A stretch of 64,000 nucleotides of DNA from Phoronis australis. Its lineage: Eukaryota; Phoronida; Phoronidae. The position numbers and the translations under genes are program-made. The notes below the pieces were generated by a model that searched no databases, was not told the DNA's origin, and saw only the letters and a program-made list of their open reading frames with translations. Shown here one piece after another: positions 42,201 to 57,200 of this stretch. Location: contig NMRA01000103.1 of the NCBI GenBank assembly GCA_002633005.1, positions 837,612-901,611 of the forward strand, given 5' to 3'. Each line of letters opens with the position of its first letter. The first letter of the stretch is position 1.

Positions 42201-45200
42201 AAAATGTTAAATAACTTCAAAGACAATTTAAACATTCAACATTTCCACAAAGATCCAGCAACATTTATTTTGGTTTAACGACTCAATTCCCCATTTGAAC
42301 AAATCTTTATGAATTCAGACCACTTATCTCATTCCTAAATCCATAAACAAAATTATACAGTTAGCCATTTGTTCGAAGGGTAAGCATATTTTGGGACACC
42401 CTGTATATGATAAAATTTGGAGTCCTTTTAACGATGGAATAAGAACTTGTCATTTGAAAAAAATGAAACTTTTGGCTATTATTTATGCTTACATTTCCCA
42501 CACACCCACCTGGTAGTTTGGATTCTGGGGCACCAGTTGAACTTGTGCAAAGTTCCACTTGTTGCCCTGGGTACCCTTCTTGGTCCAGACAGCCGAGCCG
42601 ATGGCTGACGAACCCTGCTGTCTGACGAACACCTTGAGCGTGTTGACGTGAGCGCCGTACATGTGGTAGTAGAAGTTGAGACAACGTGGCAGGATGTCGG
42701 TAATGGTGTCACTCACAAGGAAGGCATTGTCACCATCTTGCCGTGGCCGGGATGCCTCGATGAACATGTACCAGCCTTGATCTGCAAAGCATGGACACAA
42801 GCATTTGGTATAATGTAGCTTTAAGTATATCAGTGACTTGAGAGGGTGAGGTTCTTGAGAACTAATAATACAATATTACAATATGGTAAATAAATCTAAA
42901 ACTTAATGTTTGATACGATAAAGTTGCAGTATTTGGGAAGTGGAAAATGAGCCTGAAACCATGATTGCACGTTACGTGAGGAAACTCTTCTCAGTGGATG
43001 AGATGCATCGTGTATTGTTTTAAATTACGGCGCAAAGAACCACAGGTGTTCCAAGGATTTCATCACATCTAAGGCAAAACTTCCCCAGACTGGGACCAAA
43101 AAATTATTTTGCTCAAGATCAGAGCTCGCAGCACATTTTAGGCGCTACTGGCCATCTCAATTTCAAGAATTACAGTCGACAACAAAATGATCATTCACCT
43201 TGATGTAACACACTACATACATGAAAACATTGCATCTCCGGCTTTTCTTGAGGATTTTAAGAATTGTCAAGTCTATTTTCAAACTTCACTGATACAAAAA
43301 GCAATGTATAGTATCCGTGAAATGTGATGAACGCAAAAATGGCCCATGTCCCAATCTTCAGAATCAGGAAAATTAAAGTTTTGGCTTGAATTTTGGTGCC
43401 ACAAATTTCAGAGACTGTCCCAAACTTGAGGCTTTTTAAACTATATCGAAGAGAACAACTAAGTACACACACGTCAGAGAAGAATCACACATTGATCATC
43501 ATGAACTCTCAACCACAACGTAACTGTCCGGCGAGAAAAACCCACAGACCTGTTCCAGTGGTGTGGTCAGTGACAGGTCCGGTAAGAGTGGACCCAGTAG
43601 GGCCCTGTCCCCTTGTCCAGTCAAACTTATCATCCTTGGGCTGGGTCCATGAGCACAAGTCAACCTCAAAGTCACAGTCGAACGAAGTGGTAGCTATCGA
43701 GATAAATCACATTTTTCAATAATTACAAACTATAGACAAGAGAGCACTGATGAGTCTCCATATAAGGCAATAATAGTTTGAGAGTAAGGCAAATTAATGC
43801 TATTTTATATCACTCTATTTCAATGTATTTGCTAACGGAATTACCTTCAAAAAATAACGTTCAGCGTATTAAGTGAAAATTATCCTGATTCAGCATAATT
43901 CAATTGTCACATTTTTCTACTTAACAATTAGTTAATCTCTGAAGATTGAATAACTAACACACGTTCAGAATACTTTGTAAATATTAAACTCAGGAAATCA
44001 CAACAAATAGATTAAAGTACTAAAATTAATAATATATGAATGGAAGACGCTTTAAGATAATAACAGTTACAATGCGTTAAACTTGACCAACAAAAGTCTA
44101 CTCACGATAGGTGGGCCCTGCTGTGGTACTTGGGCCAGTCACAGCCGTGGTGCCTGTGGTCTGCGAGCCAGGCTTGGCCTTGTTAGGAATCACTGAAAAC
44201 AAGGCACAGGTGAAGGAAAGGAGGGCATCGACACAAGACTTGAAAAGCAAATGACAGTAATTATTCAGTTGTTTAAAAGGAAACTAATCTGTTTCGGTGA
44301 TTTCAATTCCTCATTCTGTACCCTGCCAATGCATTATTGGTGTCCCACTTGAGTGACAAAAGTAGGATTAAACTAAAGGCCTATGTGACTCAGAATGGAT
44401 ATTATGGTTCTCTGTGAGTGGTCATTCCCTATTGTTTTGTGACTCATGTGTAGGTAAAGCTTGCCCATTTAACAGACTTTGTAAGTTGTTTCCAAAATTT
44501 GCTCCAAACTTTCAAAGGCTGGGGAGGGCTACAGAGCAATGCAGCTTTGTTTTAAAGAGCTGGATGTGGAAGTTGACAGCTGTTAATATTTGTTAATGGG
44601 CCAAAAACTGGGTTTGGTACCATATTAACATTACTTTGACTATCAACAAAGATATCGATTGAATACAGTTTGCAGTGAACAAATTTCTGACACAGTGGAT
44701 GAACTGTTTATCATTTGCTTCCTTAACAGAACCCGTTCTATAACCCTATAACAACCATCAGGGTAGTGATGGTTTATGTATTGAACTGACGGGCTCAAGC
44801 AGGGTCTGATAACAACAGATACTGCCTCATAATGACCAGAAAAAAAGGCCAGCTGACACATCCAGTTTTATCTACAGAAACATATTACGTTCTGTTATAA
44901 TAACTAAATTATACAACAACCAAGTTACACAGACAGAGTATAAGACGACAAATAAAAACAAATTGGAAAGCACAGCTACTAAACATAATGCATAACAACA
45001 AAATATTTACATGAACATTTGGTCACTGTGAATGTCAGGTCGTCGATGGCAATGTCACCATAGAAGTTAGACCCACGGATGCCTTCAAAGACAATCTGGA
45101 AGAGAAAATGACCACCTGAGCGCATCCAAATTAGTGCTGATATTACAAACAAGAACCAGCAATCATCTTACAATGTTTTAAGAACTTATATCAAGTCTCT

Positions 45201-48200
45201 TTTAAATTCACTAAGCATCAATACTAGAATATTTCAATAAAGTCATGTATTACTTAGTTCTAATAATATTGCCTATACTAATGGCTACAAATATCCAACA
45301 TGACATTATGTGGAACCCATGCAGCAATTCTACAAACTCTATGTTCAATAAATATCAACACAGCTGTGACATAGTACTGCTACAACTGTAGCTCTAACTA
45401 CAGTGTACTGCTACTGCTGTTATAAACACTATCACTACTTTCTAGTACTACTAATACAGTACCAATACTACCACTACCCCTACCAACTACAGTAAAATCT
45501 CACCATGCAATTTTGGCAAAAACTAATTGTCAAAATCGGTCCGTTTTCAATTATCGAAAGCTTCTAACATTATCATGAATGCCCACAACTACCCAGAATC
45601 ATTGTCTGACAGTAGCTTTAGTATAGATCTTTAAAACTATTGTAGCAATTGTTTTGTGCTACTTATCTTTTACGTAGAAAACTAAAAAATAAAATTTCCC
45701 TTGTCAGCCATATTGTGTCAAAATTGGTAACACTTTACCGCACACTATTGCTAGTTCGAAGTAGTCGTAGTCGTCGTTGTAGTTGTAGTAATAGAATAAT
45801 TGCTATTCCTAATTCTCTGCAATATGACGCACAGATGCCACCTACCCTGTACATTTGACCCTTGCTATCAATAGCGACTCGACCTTGGTTCCAGTTATCT
45901 CCCTGGTCACCACTTATAGTCCACAAGTCTGTGCGTATGCCCCGCGAGGCGAACACTCCACCAGTCTGGGACTCCATGTAGATGGTGAGCGTGCCGACAC
46001 CAGAACCACTCATGTGGTACCAAAAGTTGAAGCAGCGTGTCGAGGTGGCATCGAAGTACTGGCTGGCGTAGAGTGCACGGTCGCCACGTACTCGGGGGGA
46101 GCTGGTCTCAATGAACACATAGGAGCCTGGAAACAGACAGAACACTCAGCGCATCTGACGAATCAAAATTTTTGTCAAAACATGAACAGGGCTATGCTGA
46201 ATTAAGTTCAAGAGAAACTAAAGCATTTTGACTCTCTGTAGGTCTATGGAAGCAGGAAACTGGAAGGAACAGGTAAGTGCAAATAAAAGTTAAAACTACA
46301 GTTTTGAGAAGACTTTATCAATATCGAGATATAGAACTACCCCTAGGCAGAGTGCCAAAGGTGGTTTTAGTTACCTCATACATTGTAAACCTACAATACA
46401 GTGGTCCTAATAGATATAAGTTTCTTGTTTTACTTTAAAGTGGATTGTTACCTGTATAGTAAGTGGCATAAGCCTGTCAGTCATTTTAAACTGACTTTAG
46501 AGAAATATTGACTTAGAGACATTTAAGTGACAGAGAGGATGTCCTACAGCGCTTCCATATGTCTGTGTAATTTTAATTAGGAGAACTTTGGTGAATAAGA
46601 TAATCCTTGTACTCCAAATCGAAAGCTGTTCAAAAAGTATGCCCCGGCAATAGTCGGATATAATGTGCCCACATTTTGAGAACCAGTTGATGCCCATTAT
46701 TCAGTGGAGAAAACTGGTTCTCAAAATGCGTGTACTTTATATCCGACTAGTACCCATTCCCCAGTGGTTGTGATCACTCAAAGTTGATAACTGGGAAATG
46801 GCTTGTAATGAATCTGATTGGGCAGAAGCAACTACAGTTCTTACGAGAAAAGAGGGATCACACAAGACCAGAAAAATGATGCAAAAGAAAGACCTGTCCA
46901 GTGTTTTACGTATATGTCCACGGCCTTACTAGAAGGAACTGATTGGTCAGAGACATTGACATGTTGCATTATGGGATAGGATTCACTTTTATGTTCTATA
47001 TCTGAAGATTTCTTTCTGCATGACAGTGAACAACTAATGTCAGGTCTACCGAACACTATCTAATTGCTTCTGATGACCAAACTTTTTTATAAAAAACTAC
47101 CCACCAGTCGATCAGACGCTGTCTTTTTCACATACCCAAAAATTGCTTTTGCATTATATCCAGGTTCTCAATCACTCCCTTGCATATAATCACTGCAGCT
47201 AAGACTCACAGAGCCAAAAGGAGTAAAAGACACATTCATACAATACTCGATTGCCTGTCAGTGAAGACATAATTTGAGCCCGGGTCTCCCAAACCAGAGT
47301 CTGGAACTCAAACCACTGAGCCACACTGTTACCTCAAAATGAGAACTGATATAACTCGGCTCTAACTAACCTATGCCAGACTGGGTTGTGTGATCATAGT
47401 TGGGCCCAGTGAACTGACTGCCCGTTGAACCCTGGCCATTCAACCAATCAAAATCGTCTCCTTTAAGGTTGGCCCACGTGCAAATCCTAGCCTCGAAATC
47501 GCAGTCACCTGAAAAAAGAGCGCGACATCATTCACAGTTCTGGGTCATTGACTAGGGCCAGAAATGTGAAACTCAACACTTGAACAGTGATATAGTTATC
47601 AGACAAAATACCAATTCCACTTATATGCAATGATCTGCGACAAGCCATCACAACTTGTCCAACAAGCTGCTTTGACGCTGAATTCCGCTTACATTTAGCC
47701 ATCATGATAGGGATTTGCGACTCATCTTGCCTGAGTTTTTTGGCGTATGCTGCACCTTAAATACATTTTTACCATATCTTTCATGCCACGCAATACCTTA
47801 CAAAATGATGACACATATTTGGCAACACCATGCCTTCCAGTTTAATCGTAACCATTAAAAATGCATGGCCACATCCTCCTGGTTTATTTCTTAAAGAACC
47901 AAGAGAAAAAATGTATCTGACAACATCGCAAATCATGGTTCACTCTTAAAAACCAAAAGCCAAAGGAAGTAATACCATACTCATGACACAATTCATGCTT
48001 AAGCGCCCTCTACTAATTTTTTAAGAAACTGATTGTCACCATTCTAAAGAATCTAATACATCACCTGGAACTGAGCATCCCTGGGGAAGTAACTGTACGT
48101 CATCAATGGCAATGTCACCAGCGTAGCCAGAACCACGCACACCCTCAAACAGAAGGGTGAAATCAGCAGACGGCTGGAGGGGCACTTGAGCCTGGAAAGT

Positions 48201-51200
48201 ACAACAGTGAGATCATAGTGAAACATGGGTAAATAGCGTATCTTAGTTCATAATGATACTAATTATTCAGGGTGGTAACCGATCTCAGACCACATGAGAA
48301 CGAGATGATATTTTTGAAATGAATAATATAAAGGAGAAAATTGTTTATCAAATGACAAGAGGGCAGCATATCCACTTCTGTGTAGCAAATAAACTTACTA
48401 AGTTTCATGTCGATTGTTCACATTGGCAAAACCTGAGATTTCCTAACTGATCAATTAAGCATCAACAGCTCAAAATGCAAAAATCTGAAACGTCTCACCT
48501 GGAACCAGTTGTTACCCTGGTTACCAGTCTTGCTCCAGATTGTTTTCTTTGTGGCATTGCTGTTGTCGCCCAGGTAGACGTTGAGGTTACCAATATGTAC
48601 GCCATACATGTGATACCAGAACTCCAGGCACCTGGCGCTGGCCTGGCGGTAGACAGGGCTCACTAACACAGCCTTGGCACCCGTCTTGCCGCTACTGGTC
48701 TCGGTGTACATGTAGTGGCCTGCAACATTCGGTCGGTGTGTCAGCATGGAGAAGTGGGGAGCATGCATTATCACATACAGAGATGTAGAATGAACTCATG
48801 AAAAATATTTCTCAGGCGGTTCTCTGTCGTAGGAGGGATTGGAGTTTTGAAGTGTCAGGAATCATCTAGGGGAGATATTTTGCTTTGTTTTGACAAACAA
48901 AAAGAGTTGTGGGGGGCAAGAGTACAGTAACAAAATTCAGGGTGAACTCCTTCATGTAACACAAAACTTCTTGCATCTAAGCGACATATATGCCAAAGTT
49001 GAAAAAATGTTGCATTTTGGTTGTGGATTTTTAAGGCTGTATTGTTGATAATTCCCCAAACAGATACTAAAAAAATATTCACAACTCACAAAAGTGATTT
49101 TCAGTATAAGTAAAATTTAAAACCAGAAAAAGCAACACCGTTTCACAAAACATGAAAATTACAAAAGTGTGTGTCACAAAAGAGCAACTTGTCTTACCTG
49201 TGCTTGACCCGTAAGTGTGGTCGATGTTGGGACCAGTACCCACGCTGCTTGTTCTACCCGACTCCCATGTCCAATCAAAATCGTCTGTGGTAGACTGTCC
49301 ATAGCCGCAGAGATTCTTATTTTCAAAGTCACAGAAAGTGGCTAGGTTGAAAAAGAATAACATGCATTGAAATACATCAACGATTAAATTCTAATGTGTC
49401 TTCTACGCAACAGATCACTGATTACCAATCAGCTGTGTTAAAGCAGCAAGGCTCAGAGTCAAATCTCCAAACTCCGGCTCAACTCTTATCTCAAAATATC
49501 AAATCACACAGTATGATTTGAGCTTACTGGTCAATTTTTCGAGTCAATTTGGAACTACAGAGATAAGTACTTGAGGTCAGAGACCTTGATCTCCAAACCT
49601 TATTTGAGATTCCGCTTGAAAATTGACCAATAGTGTGCATGGTTTGAATAATGTCTTCAGTTTCATGCAAAGCGATACATCCATTTTCAAGTCGAAGTGA
49701 CCACTGAGGTCACAGGCTCACATAGAAATTAAAGCTGCATCAGGGAAAGTCATTCTCTAGTATCTGACAGAGCAATCTCGATGAAGTAGAGACTATTGGT
49801 ATACAATCCTAATTTAATCAGTGCATTTACTAAATAAATGCTTAAAACTGTTGACGTACACAATTTCCTTTCAACTAACCTCCGTGCAAGTTGCAAGGTA
49901 CATTCAGAGAGATAGAGATGTCGTCAAGAGAGATGTCGCCACGGTAACTGGTACCTCGGACTCCTTCAAACACAACCTATTACAAAAAACATATTTCTGC
50001 TAAATTTGTTGATACAAGGAAACAGACATAAACAGGGCAGCTGCCTCCAGCTCATTTCTCAAACATTTATTGGACGTTTTTTGTTAAGAATCCAAACCTA
50101 TCTGTTCAAGTGTTTGATAAAAATATGGAACACAATAATCCCACAATTCCTCAGTTAGTCAGAAAATAGAACCATTACCTCAAAACAATCCATTTACGTA
50201 GAGTCAACTCTGAATGTGACACAACTCTAACTGAGATAGGAATAGTGCAAACCACAATTTAGCATTTAGCATTGTTCACTTCCATGCTGAACGCCTTCTG
50301 TTAAGCTTTTTGTGGAACTCTAGCCACCCAATGTCCAAAATTGGCAATGCTTGGAACACCATATCTCAAAAAAAGCTAAACAGATTTATATGAAACTTTC
50401 AGATGCCATGCGTCATTCACCATTGCCAAAACTGTTTAATAGGAACGGTTCTTAAAACTTTCCATTTTTGCACGAGGGGCTATCCAAGAACAGGACGTTT
50501 ATGATTTTCAAGAAAAAAAATCAAGATTTTACATAAAATGACAACAAAATGATATTTTAAAAATTGTAATAAGAGTTTTGAAACATCTTGAAAATTTATA
50601 TCAAAAATATTTCATCAATTATGTTGTAGTCCAAAAATTTTCTTATTTTAGCACTCCCGTTCTTTTAACTGTAGAAATCTCTTTCATGAACTCTGTGTCA
50701 CTGCCTACCTGGAATGGTTGCTTGCTGACCACATTGACCTCTGCATAGTTCCACTGGTTACCCTGGGTACCAGTCTTGGTCCACACTGCTGCCCCCAGTT
50801 GGCTGCCCGACTTGGTGTACATGTTGAGCGCATTGATGTGAGTACCGTACATGTGGTACCAAAACTTCACACAGGTGCCGCTTGTGGCCGGAATGGCACG
50901 GGACTCCACGCGCGCGGTGTCGTTCACCCGTCGAGGGCTGGAGGCCTCGATGAAGATGTAGTATCCTTTATCTGTCAACATACATGAATTTCTGACATCA
51001 AGTTGGAGTACGAGCAAAACAGATGAAAAACAGGAAAACTTCCAACAATTATAAAAAAATTATATCAATCATCATAGAAATGGGCCAAGAAAGCTATAAT
51101 TTCTTACTGTTGGTCTTGCAGTCTTTTGATTTAATAAATTTTACTACTGATATTTAATTACAACTATTCGCCTGTTGTTCACCTACGCAAAACAGAGCCT

Positions 51201-54200
51201 CATCACTTTTGCATACTAATCCATGAAATTAAAATTTTCTGAGCATCAGCAATTATTCTAATTGCTTTGAAAATAGCAGTAAGTATAGGATGAAGAGAAG
51301 TGATGAAATTGGTGACACTCATTTATTTAACTTATTTATAATAACCTTTTAAATACAATAAAAATTAAGGGCTTCACAAACAATCTTACTTTGCGTACTT
51401 CACACTGTGAGAAACAACTAACAGGAGCTGTAATGACCAATGACAAAAAAGGAGAAATTTTTACACGTCACCTATCGTTCAACAAATAAATACTAGGTTT
51501 ATGTGAAATATTTTTGTGTTACAAATTTTAACTGCAAGCAACATGAATAACATAAAAATAGTGATGAAAAAGACAAAAAATAAGGCAACGTGAAAACAAA
51601 TAGGAGAAAATCGAAAACAAAAAAGAGGAAATTATCTTAAAGGAGGAAAATTCCCAGGCCTCGAACTAGGCACAAGTGACTGTAAACAAAACTTAGTGTA
51701 AAACAGAAAGTATGCTGAAATAGAAACTGAACCATCTTACCTGAATTAGTTGTGTGGTCAATAGATGGACCAGTCTGGGTGCTGCCCGTAGACCCTCGAC
51801 CCCTTGTCCAGTCAAATTGGTCACCCGTAGATTGCTTCCACGTGCAAAGACCTTTCTCAAAGTTGCAGTCATACACAGATGGCGCTGAAGGATAATGCAA
51901 CAAAAATTCGTAGTCACTAAACTTAAGGTAACATGGCTCCTTCTCTTTAGGGAGCTATGCACATCCATTTTTGATTGGGATTTGCTTGTTCTCAAAACAA
52001 TTTTTGTTAACCCCCAACCTATCATCCTCGCTCCTCTAATAAGGGTATGCCAAGAAAAATGTATTTTTAGATTCCCTCATTTTGTCACTGAGCAATATTT
52101 TGTTTTCAGAAGACATTGAAAAAATAATTGTCACATTGAAAGTCAAATGCTTCGAGTAGGTAACATTACTATATAAAACAAAGTTAATCTTGAACTCGGA
52201 CCACCTTGTAGCAAGATGCTGATATCACTAGGTTTGCTTTCTCTGCAACACTCTTTTGCGGCTGAAGATTGTACAAAACAATTCAGTGCCATCAAATTTC
52301 ACAAGCCTTTAAGTATAACAACACGGCACAGCAAAGTACCACATAAAAAAGTATTATACAGAAACTGACGTCATAAGTCAGTTCCTTAATTATATGAATT
52401 ATATTTTGAAATAAATTTGAAGAAATTCATCACTCCCTTGCCAATCCACTTGTGCAGCTGGAGTACATGTCCCTTTAATTTGATGCTAATACAAACAACG
52501 CTGGATAGCAAGAAAAACGTGCTGCGCACAATTTCCCAATAATGCCATGTGATGTTTGTCACTAAGCAAACTTGGAAAAAATAATGAAATTTGTAAATTT
52601 ACACTAATTCCAAACAAGCTGGTTTTCGTTTTACTGGGGATACTGTTTGCACAGTTTGGTAGTACTTGATGTGTTTGAGTTGAGTATATGAAGCTCACAA
52701 AAAGACACTCACCTGCCGTGGTGCTGGGCGTGGTAACCACAGATGTTTGGGTTAGCGGTGTAGTGGTTGGTGGGAGTGTTGGGCGGGTGTTGGGGTCAGC
52801 CTCAAAAGGTGTAGCTAGATGAAGGAACAGAGATGAAAACATTACACACATTTGTTAAGTTACAGATGAGTACTTTCTGCAGCAGCCAGATTCTCACTCA
52901 CGATGAGTTTTCATTAATTTTTCACAAATTCCTTGAATGGAATTTTCATTTTACAATAAGTGTGAGGTGTTTTTTCCTCCACAAGGCATGTTATAGCAAT
53001 CTTGCTGACTATAACCAGGCGCTCATGAATGCATGATTTAGCAATATGAGTTACAAAATTAAAGATTTCAACAGACGGTATTCCATGAAGTTTTAAAATT
53101 TTCTAGGTAAAGAGTTTTCCATGTATGGAAGTTATGTCACTTTGTTATTTTCAATTTCAGTTTCTCACAAAGCGTTATCAGTAAACAATTGCCAAATCAA
53201 TAAAGGAATTCAATTTTAGCAGTCTTCTATCAATTGATGTTGAAGTGCCAAGAATCATTGGTTTTACATAATTATTCAAGGTGACTGTACTAATAAAACA
53301 CTGGCCAAAAAGAGACAGTCTGCTGTTGAAAAGACAAACCTAAATTTGACTTGCCATTGAATGACCGAGGAAAGATTCAAGATTATAATTGCAATACTGG
53401 TCACATGGTTTTCAGAATGTTTTCCAAAAATTAAGTTATATTCAACAATTGAGCTGCAAAAAGTTTACGTACTGCTACAATCTCCGTCTATAAAGGATAT
53501 GTCATCCACGGCAATATCGCTACGGTAACCGTTGCCCTTTTCGCCTTCGAACAAAACATAGTACGAGTACACTGATTGCATGGCCACACGACCGAATATC
53601 CAGTTGTCCCCACGATCTCCCGTCAGCTGCCAATAAATGTTTCTAGTACTGTTGGTTGAGGGATCCATTCTGCGCACTCGGAGATATCCCACGTTTTGGC
53701 CATACATATGGAACCAGAAAGTGATGCAGCGTTTTGCCGTGCGGCCAGTAGGTGGCATCAACTCACTCATCAACCACGCTCGGTCACCAGTGCGTCTCGG
53801 AGCAGATGATTCAATGAAGACGTATTTTCCTAAAGAATGTCACATAAAATGCAACAATGAACGATATTTCCAGAAACCAATGTTTCAAAACTTTAGAAGA
53901 TGTATTGAGCCAAATGACAAGGTTTCTTTAATTTCGTTTACATCCAATGAGTTTCACTTTCATAATAGACATAACAAAACCACAGCCTCTAAAATAAATG
54001 CATCTCAACAAAATTGCTACATTTTAAGACTTCAAAATGCTAATCAGAAACAGACAGTGGAAACCCCCTTTCATTTATTCGTGAAATAAAGTTCTATCAT
54101 CAAATCATGCTGAACACTAAGCCCACCATTTCCATCGCCTTTGGTATGGTCTGTCCTCGGTCCAGTGAACTGTGATGGAGTACCACCAGTGCCTAATGTC

Positions 54201-57200
54201 CAGTCAAAATCGTCGACACTGGTAGGGTTTATCCAAGTACACAGTCCCTTCTCAAAGTTGCAGTCTCCGGGCATCTGACACGGACCATCAATGAGGGAGA
54301 AGTCGTCAAGGGCAATGTCGCCACGGTAACCGGTGCCACGGACACCCTCCAGAACAATCTAAACAAAGAAACATTGCATACTCTAGTGCTTTAGAGATAA
54401 TTTAAAAGCTAACCAATTTAAGATACAATATGGAAGACAAGTAAAATTTAAATAGCTTTTGATTTTGTTTTCATTCAAGATAAGTAGCAACAAATGTTAA
54501 TAATCAGTTTTAACTTCTCTACCATAGATACCAAAAGACAATGTTTTGAAAAAGTTTGGGCAACGAAAAAAATGTAAGAAGTTGTTGAAGAATGAAAATA
54601 TTGATTCTGGTCATCGTTTACTGAAATTGGTTTTGAAATTGTTTTGAACAAGTACCTCTTTTTACTACATCTATAGCAATGAGAAATTTACTTGCCAGGT
54701 GGCACTAGCGAAACAACAGTTCTAACAGACTGAATATAAACACAAGAACTCATTGTCAGGCGGGAGCCTTAGAACAGAAACACCTCTGTGGAAGTAAACT
54801 GATATTTGTATACAATCAACTTATAGGTGAAAAAAGAGGACCCGTTGTCTCTTCATTGACATTTTACCTGGAAGGGCTGTTTGGTTTGAATGGTGACCTG
54901 ACCAACAACCCAGCGGTTTCCTTGGGAAGTCGCCTTCGTCCAGGAGGGGGTCTTCGGCAGTGCGTTGCCCGTTTTGATGTAGACGTTGAGTGAGCCAATC
55001 ATACTGCCATACATGTGGTAGTAGAACTGGAAACACTGGGGTTTGGTCTGGCTGAACTGGGGACTGGTGAGGCGTGCCTTATCACCCTTCTTACGCGGTG
55101 AGTTGGTCTCAATATAGACGTAGTAGCCTGCCGTGACAAGGAAAGCAGTCGTAAGAACAGAACCACATATCAGTTGGTGGTACCTTGTACATTGTCAACA
55201 GATATATACAAAAACTGCAAGCACCAACGCTTGGTATTGTCATGAATGCTAAATCTAAGTTCATTTTGTGTGAAACAGAGCAATGTTAACAAAATGTGGC
55301 ACAATGTGGACACCGCTACCGCTTTCTCAGCTTTTGAATAAATTAATTAAACTCGCCAGTAGGATCAATAGTACCCTGCATAGTGACTTCATCTATCACT
55401 GACAGTTTGTCAAAAAAATCAAGACAGTTTAAAAAACACTGTCAACGTGCAACAGAGTGTAATCTACAAGCTAACAGTACTTTTTTATGTCACGTGACAG
55501 TTTAAGAGGCCTTACCCTGGTCTGTGTTTGTAGTGTGATCTTTTGACGGCCCAGTACCATAGCTCACAGTTCGACCTTTGTTACGTGTCCAGTCAAAATT
55601 GTCGTCCGTGTCTTGAATCCAGCCACAGAAGTTCGTCTCAAAGTCACACTGAGCAGCCACTGTTAGGAAGTTTGCAAAATATTAAAATAAGAAAAAAAGA
55701 TGCTAAAACAATAGGTCAAAGAATTCAAAACAATTATCAAACCGAATGAGACCACAACTGTTGAACATCATGTCGTGAAAATTTCTGACATTTTGTGAGT
55801 ATGCTCAAAAATAGTTTGGCAAAGAGCCAATTTACAAGAACCTGAAGTAGAAAAGGTTATCAAAAGCAGAAAGGGTCATTTGGACTTACTCGTAATCTGA
55901 TATTTACAGTACCGTAATGTAATGCTTTGTTTGCCAGAAAATACCGCATAAGGTAACATATAGAGAAAATCTAAGATTCATATTATATGCTAACGTTGGC
56001 TTACTTTTTGAAATGCATGCTTGAGTACCAAAGAAACAACACTGCCATTGTTGGAGATGGGAAGTGTTAGAAACGATTTTGGGGTCATGTCTCGTCTTCA
56101 AATTAAATGAGGCTATTTCTCCACGAAGTTATTGTGAACTAACACAGTGCTTGTAATATGAAAGTTTCTGTGAGAAAGCTACATTTTGTTTAAAGAATAT
56201 GATATGACAATTTTCATGAATCTGACAAAGGTATTCATTTGTGTCCCAAATAAAATGATTATGCAGGAAAAGTTTGTGCATTCAGCCAAATACCTAGTAC
56301 AAAACTGTAGAATTTAATTCAAGATAAATGTATGTTTTTAGAAAGCAGAAAGCGCGTAGAATTATATTTCTGACTTAATACCAACCTGTAATGAACCTGG
56401 TCACGTAACTATTTCTTTTAGAAAGAATTAACAATCGTACAATCAAAGCAAAACACAGCATCAATAACACAAATTGTTCAAGACAAAATCTCAAAATTGC
56501 TATATCACGGTGCTTCTAAATCATTTGTTTTATAAAAGCATGAAGTCCTATTTTTGATATTTCCTAGTCAAAAATGGATCGACCCAAAAACATGATTCCT
56601 GACAGCGTTTTGCAGAACAGCGGAACAAATGATAGTCCCTGAAAGAGTAATTTCTGAAATAAAATGTTCCAAAATTGGCGAAAATATGGAGATTTTCGTA
56701 GGGTTCTACACAACATCATAGTATATCTACCAACACTTGTCAATAGGCATTACCTGCTCCCTGACATGGTCCATTCTTCACCCTGATATCGTCAAGAGCA
56801 ATGTCACCACGGTAACTGAGTCCTCGTTTTCCTATGAAGGCAATCTGGTACGTTCCCCGGATGGCTGGCATTGTCACCTGACCCAGGATCCATTTGTTGC
56901 CGCGTGTGCCAGTCTTTGACCACAGTGGTGGAGCTGGTGTGCCTCTGGGCTGTAACAGTTACACAAAACCTCTTACCAACTACTGCCTGGAGCTAATGTC
57001 ATTGATCAATACATACACTGAGCCTTACTCCTTGAGGATGGATTATAAATAACAGTGTCAAATATGCTATCAGTTTTAGCCAGACAGACAAGTTGACTGC
57101 GAAGGAGTAATTTTTGCTAGCAGTTTTAGCCAGCCAGCGAATTGTCCGAGAAGGAGTAATTTTCGGCAGCAGTTGGTTTGTTTCCTCACCACCCAAGTCC

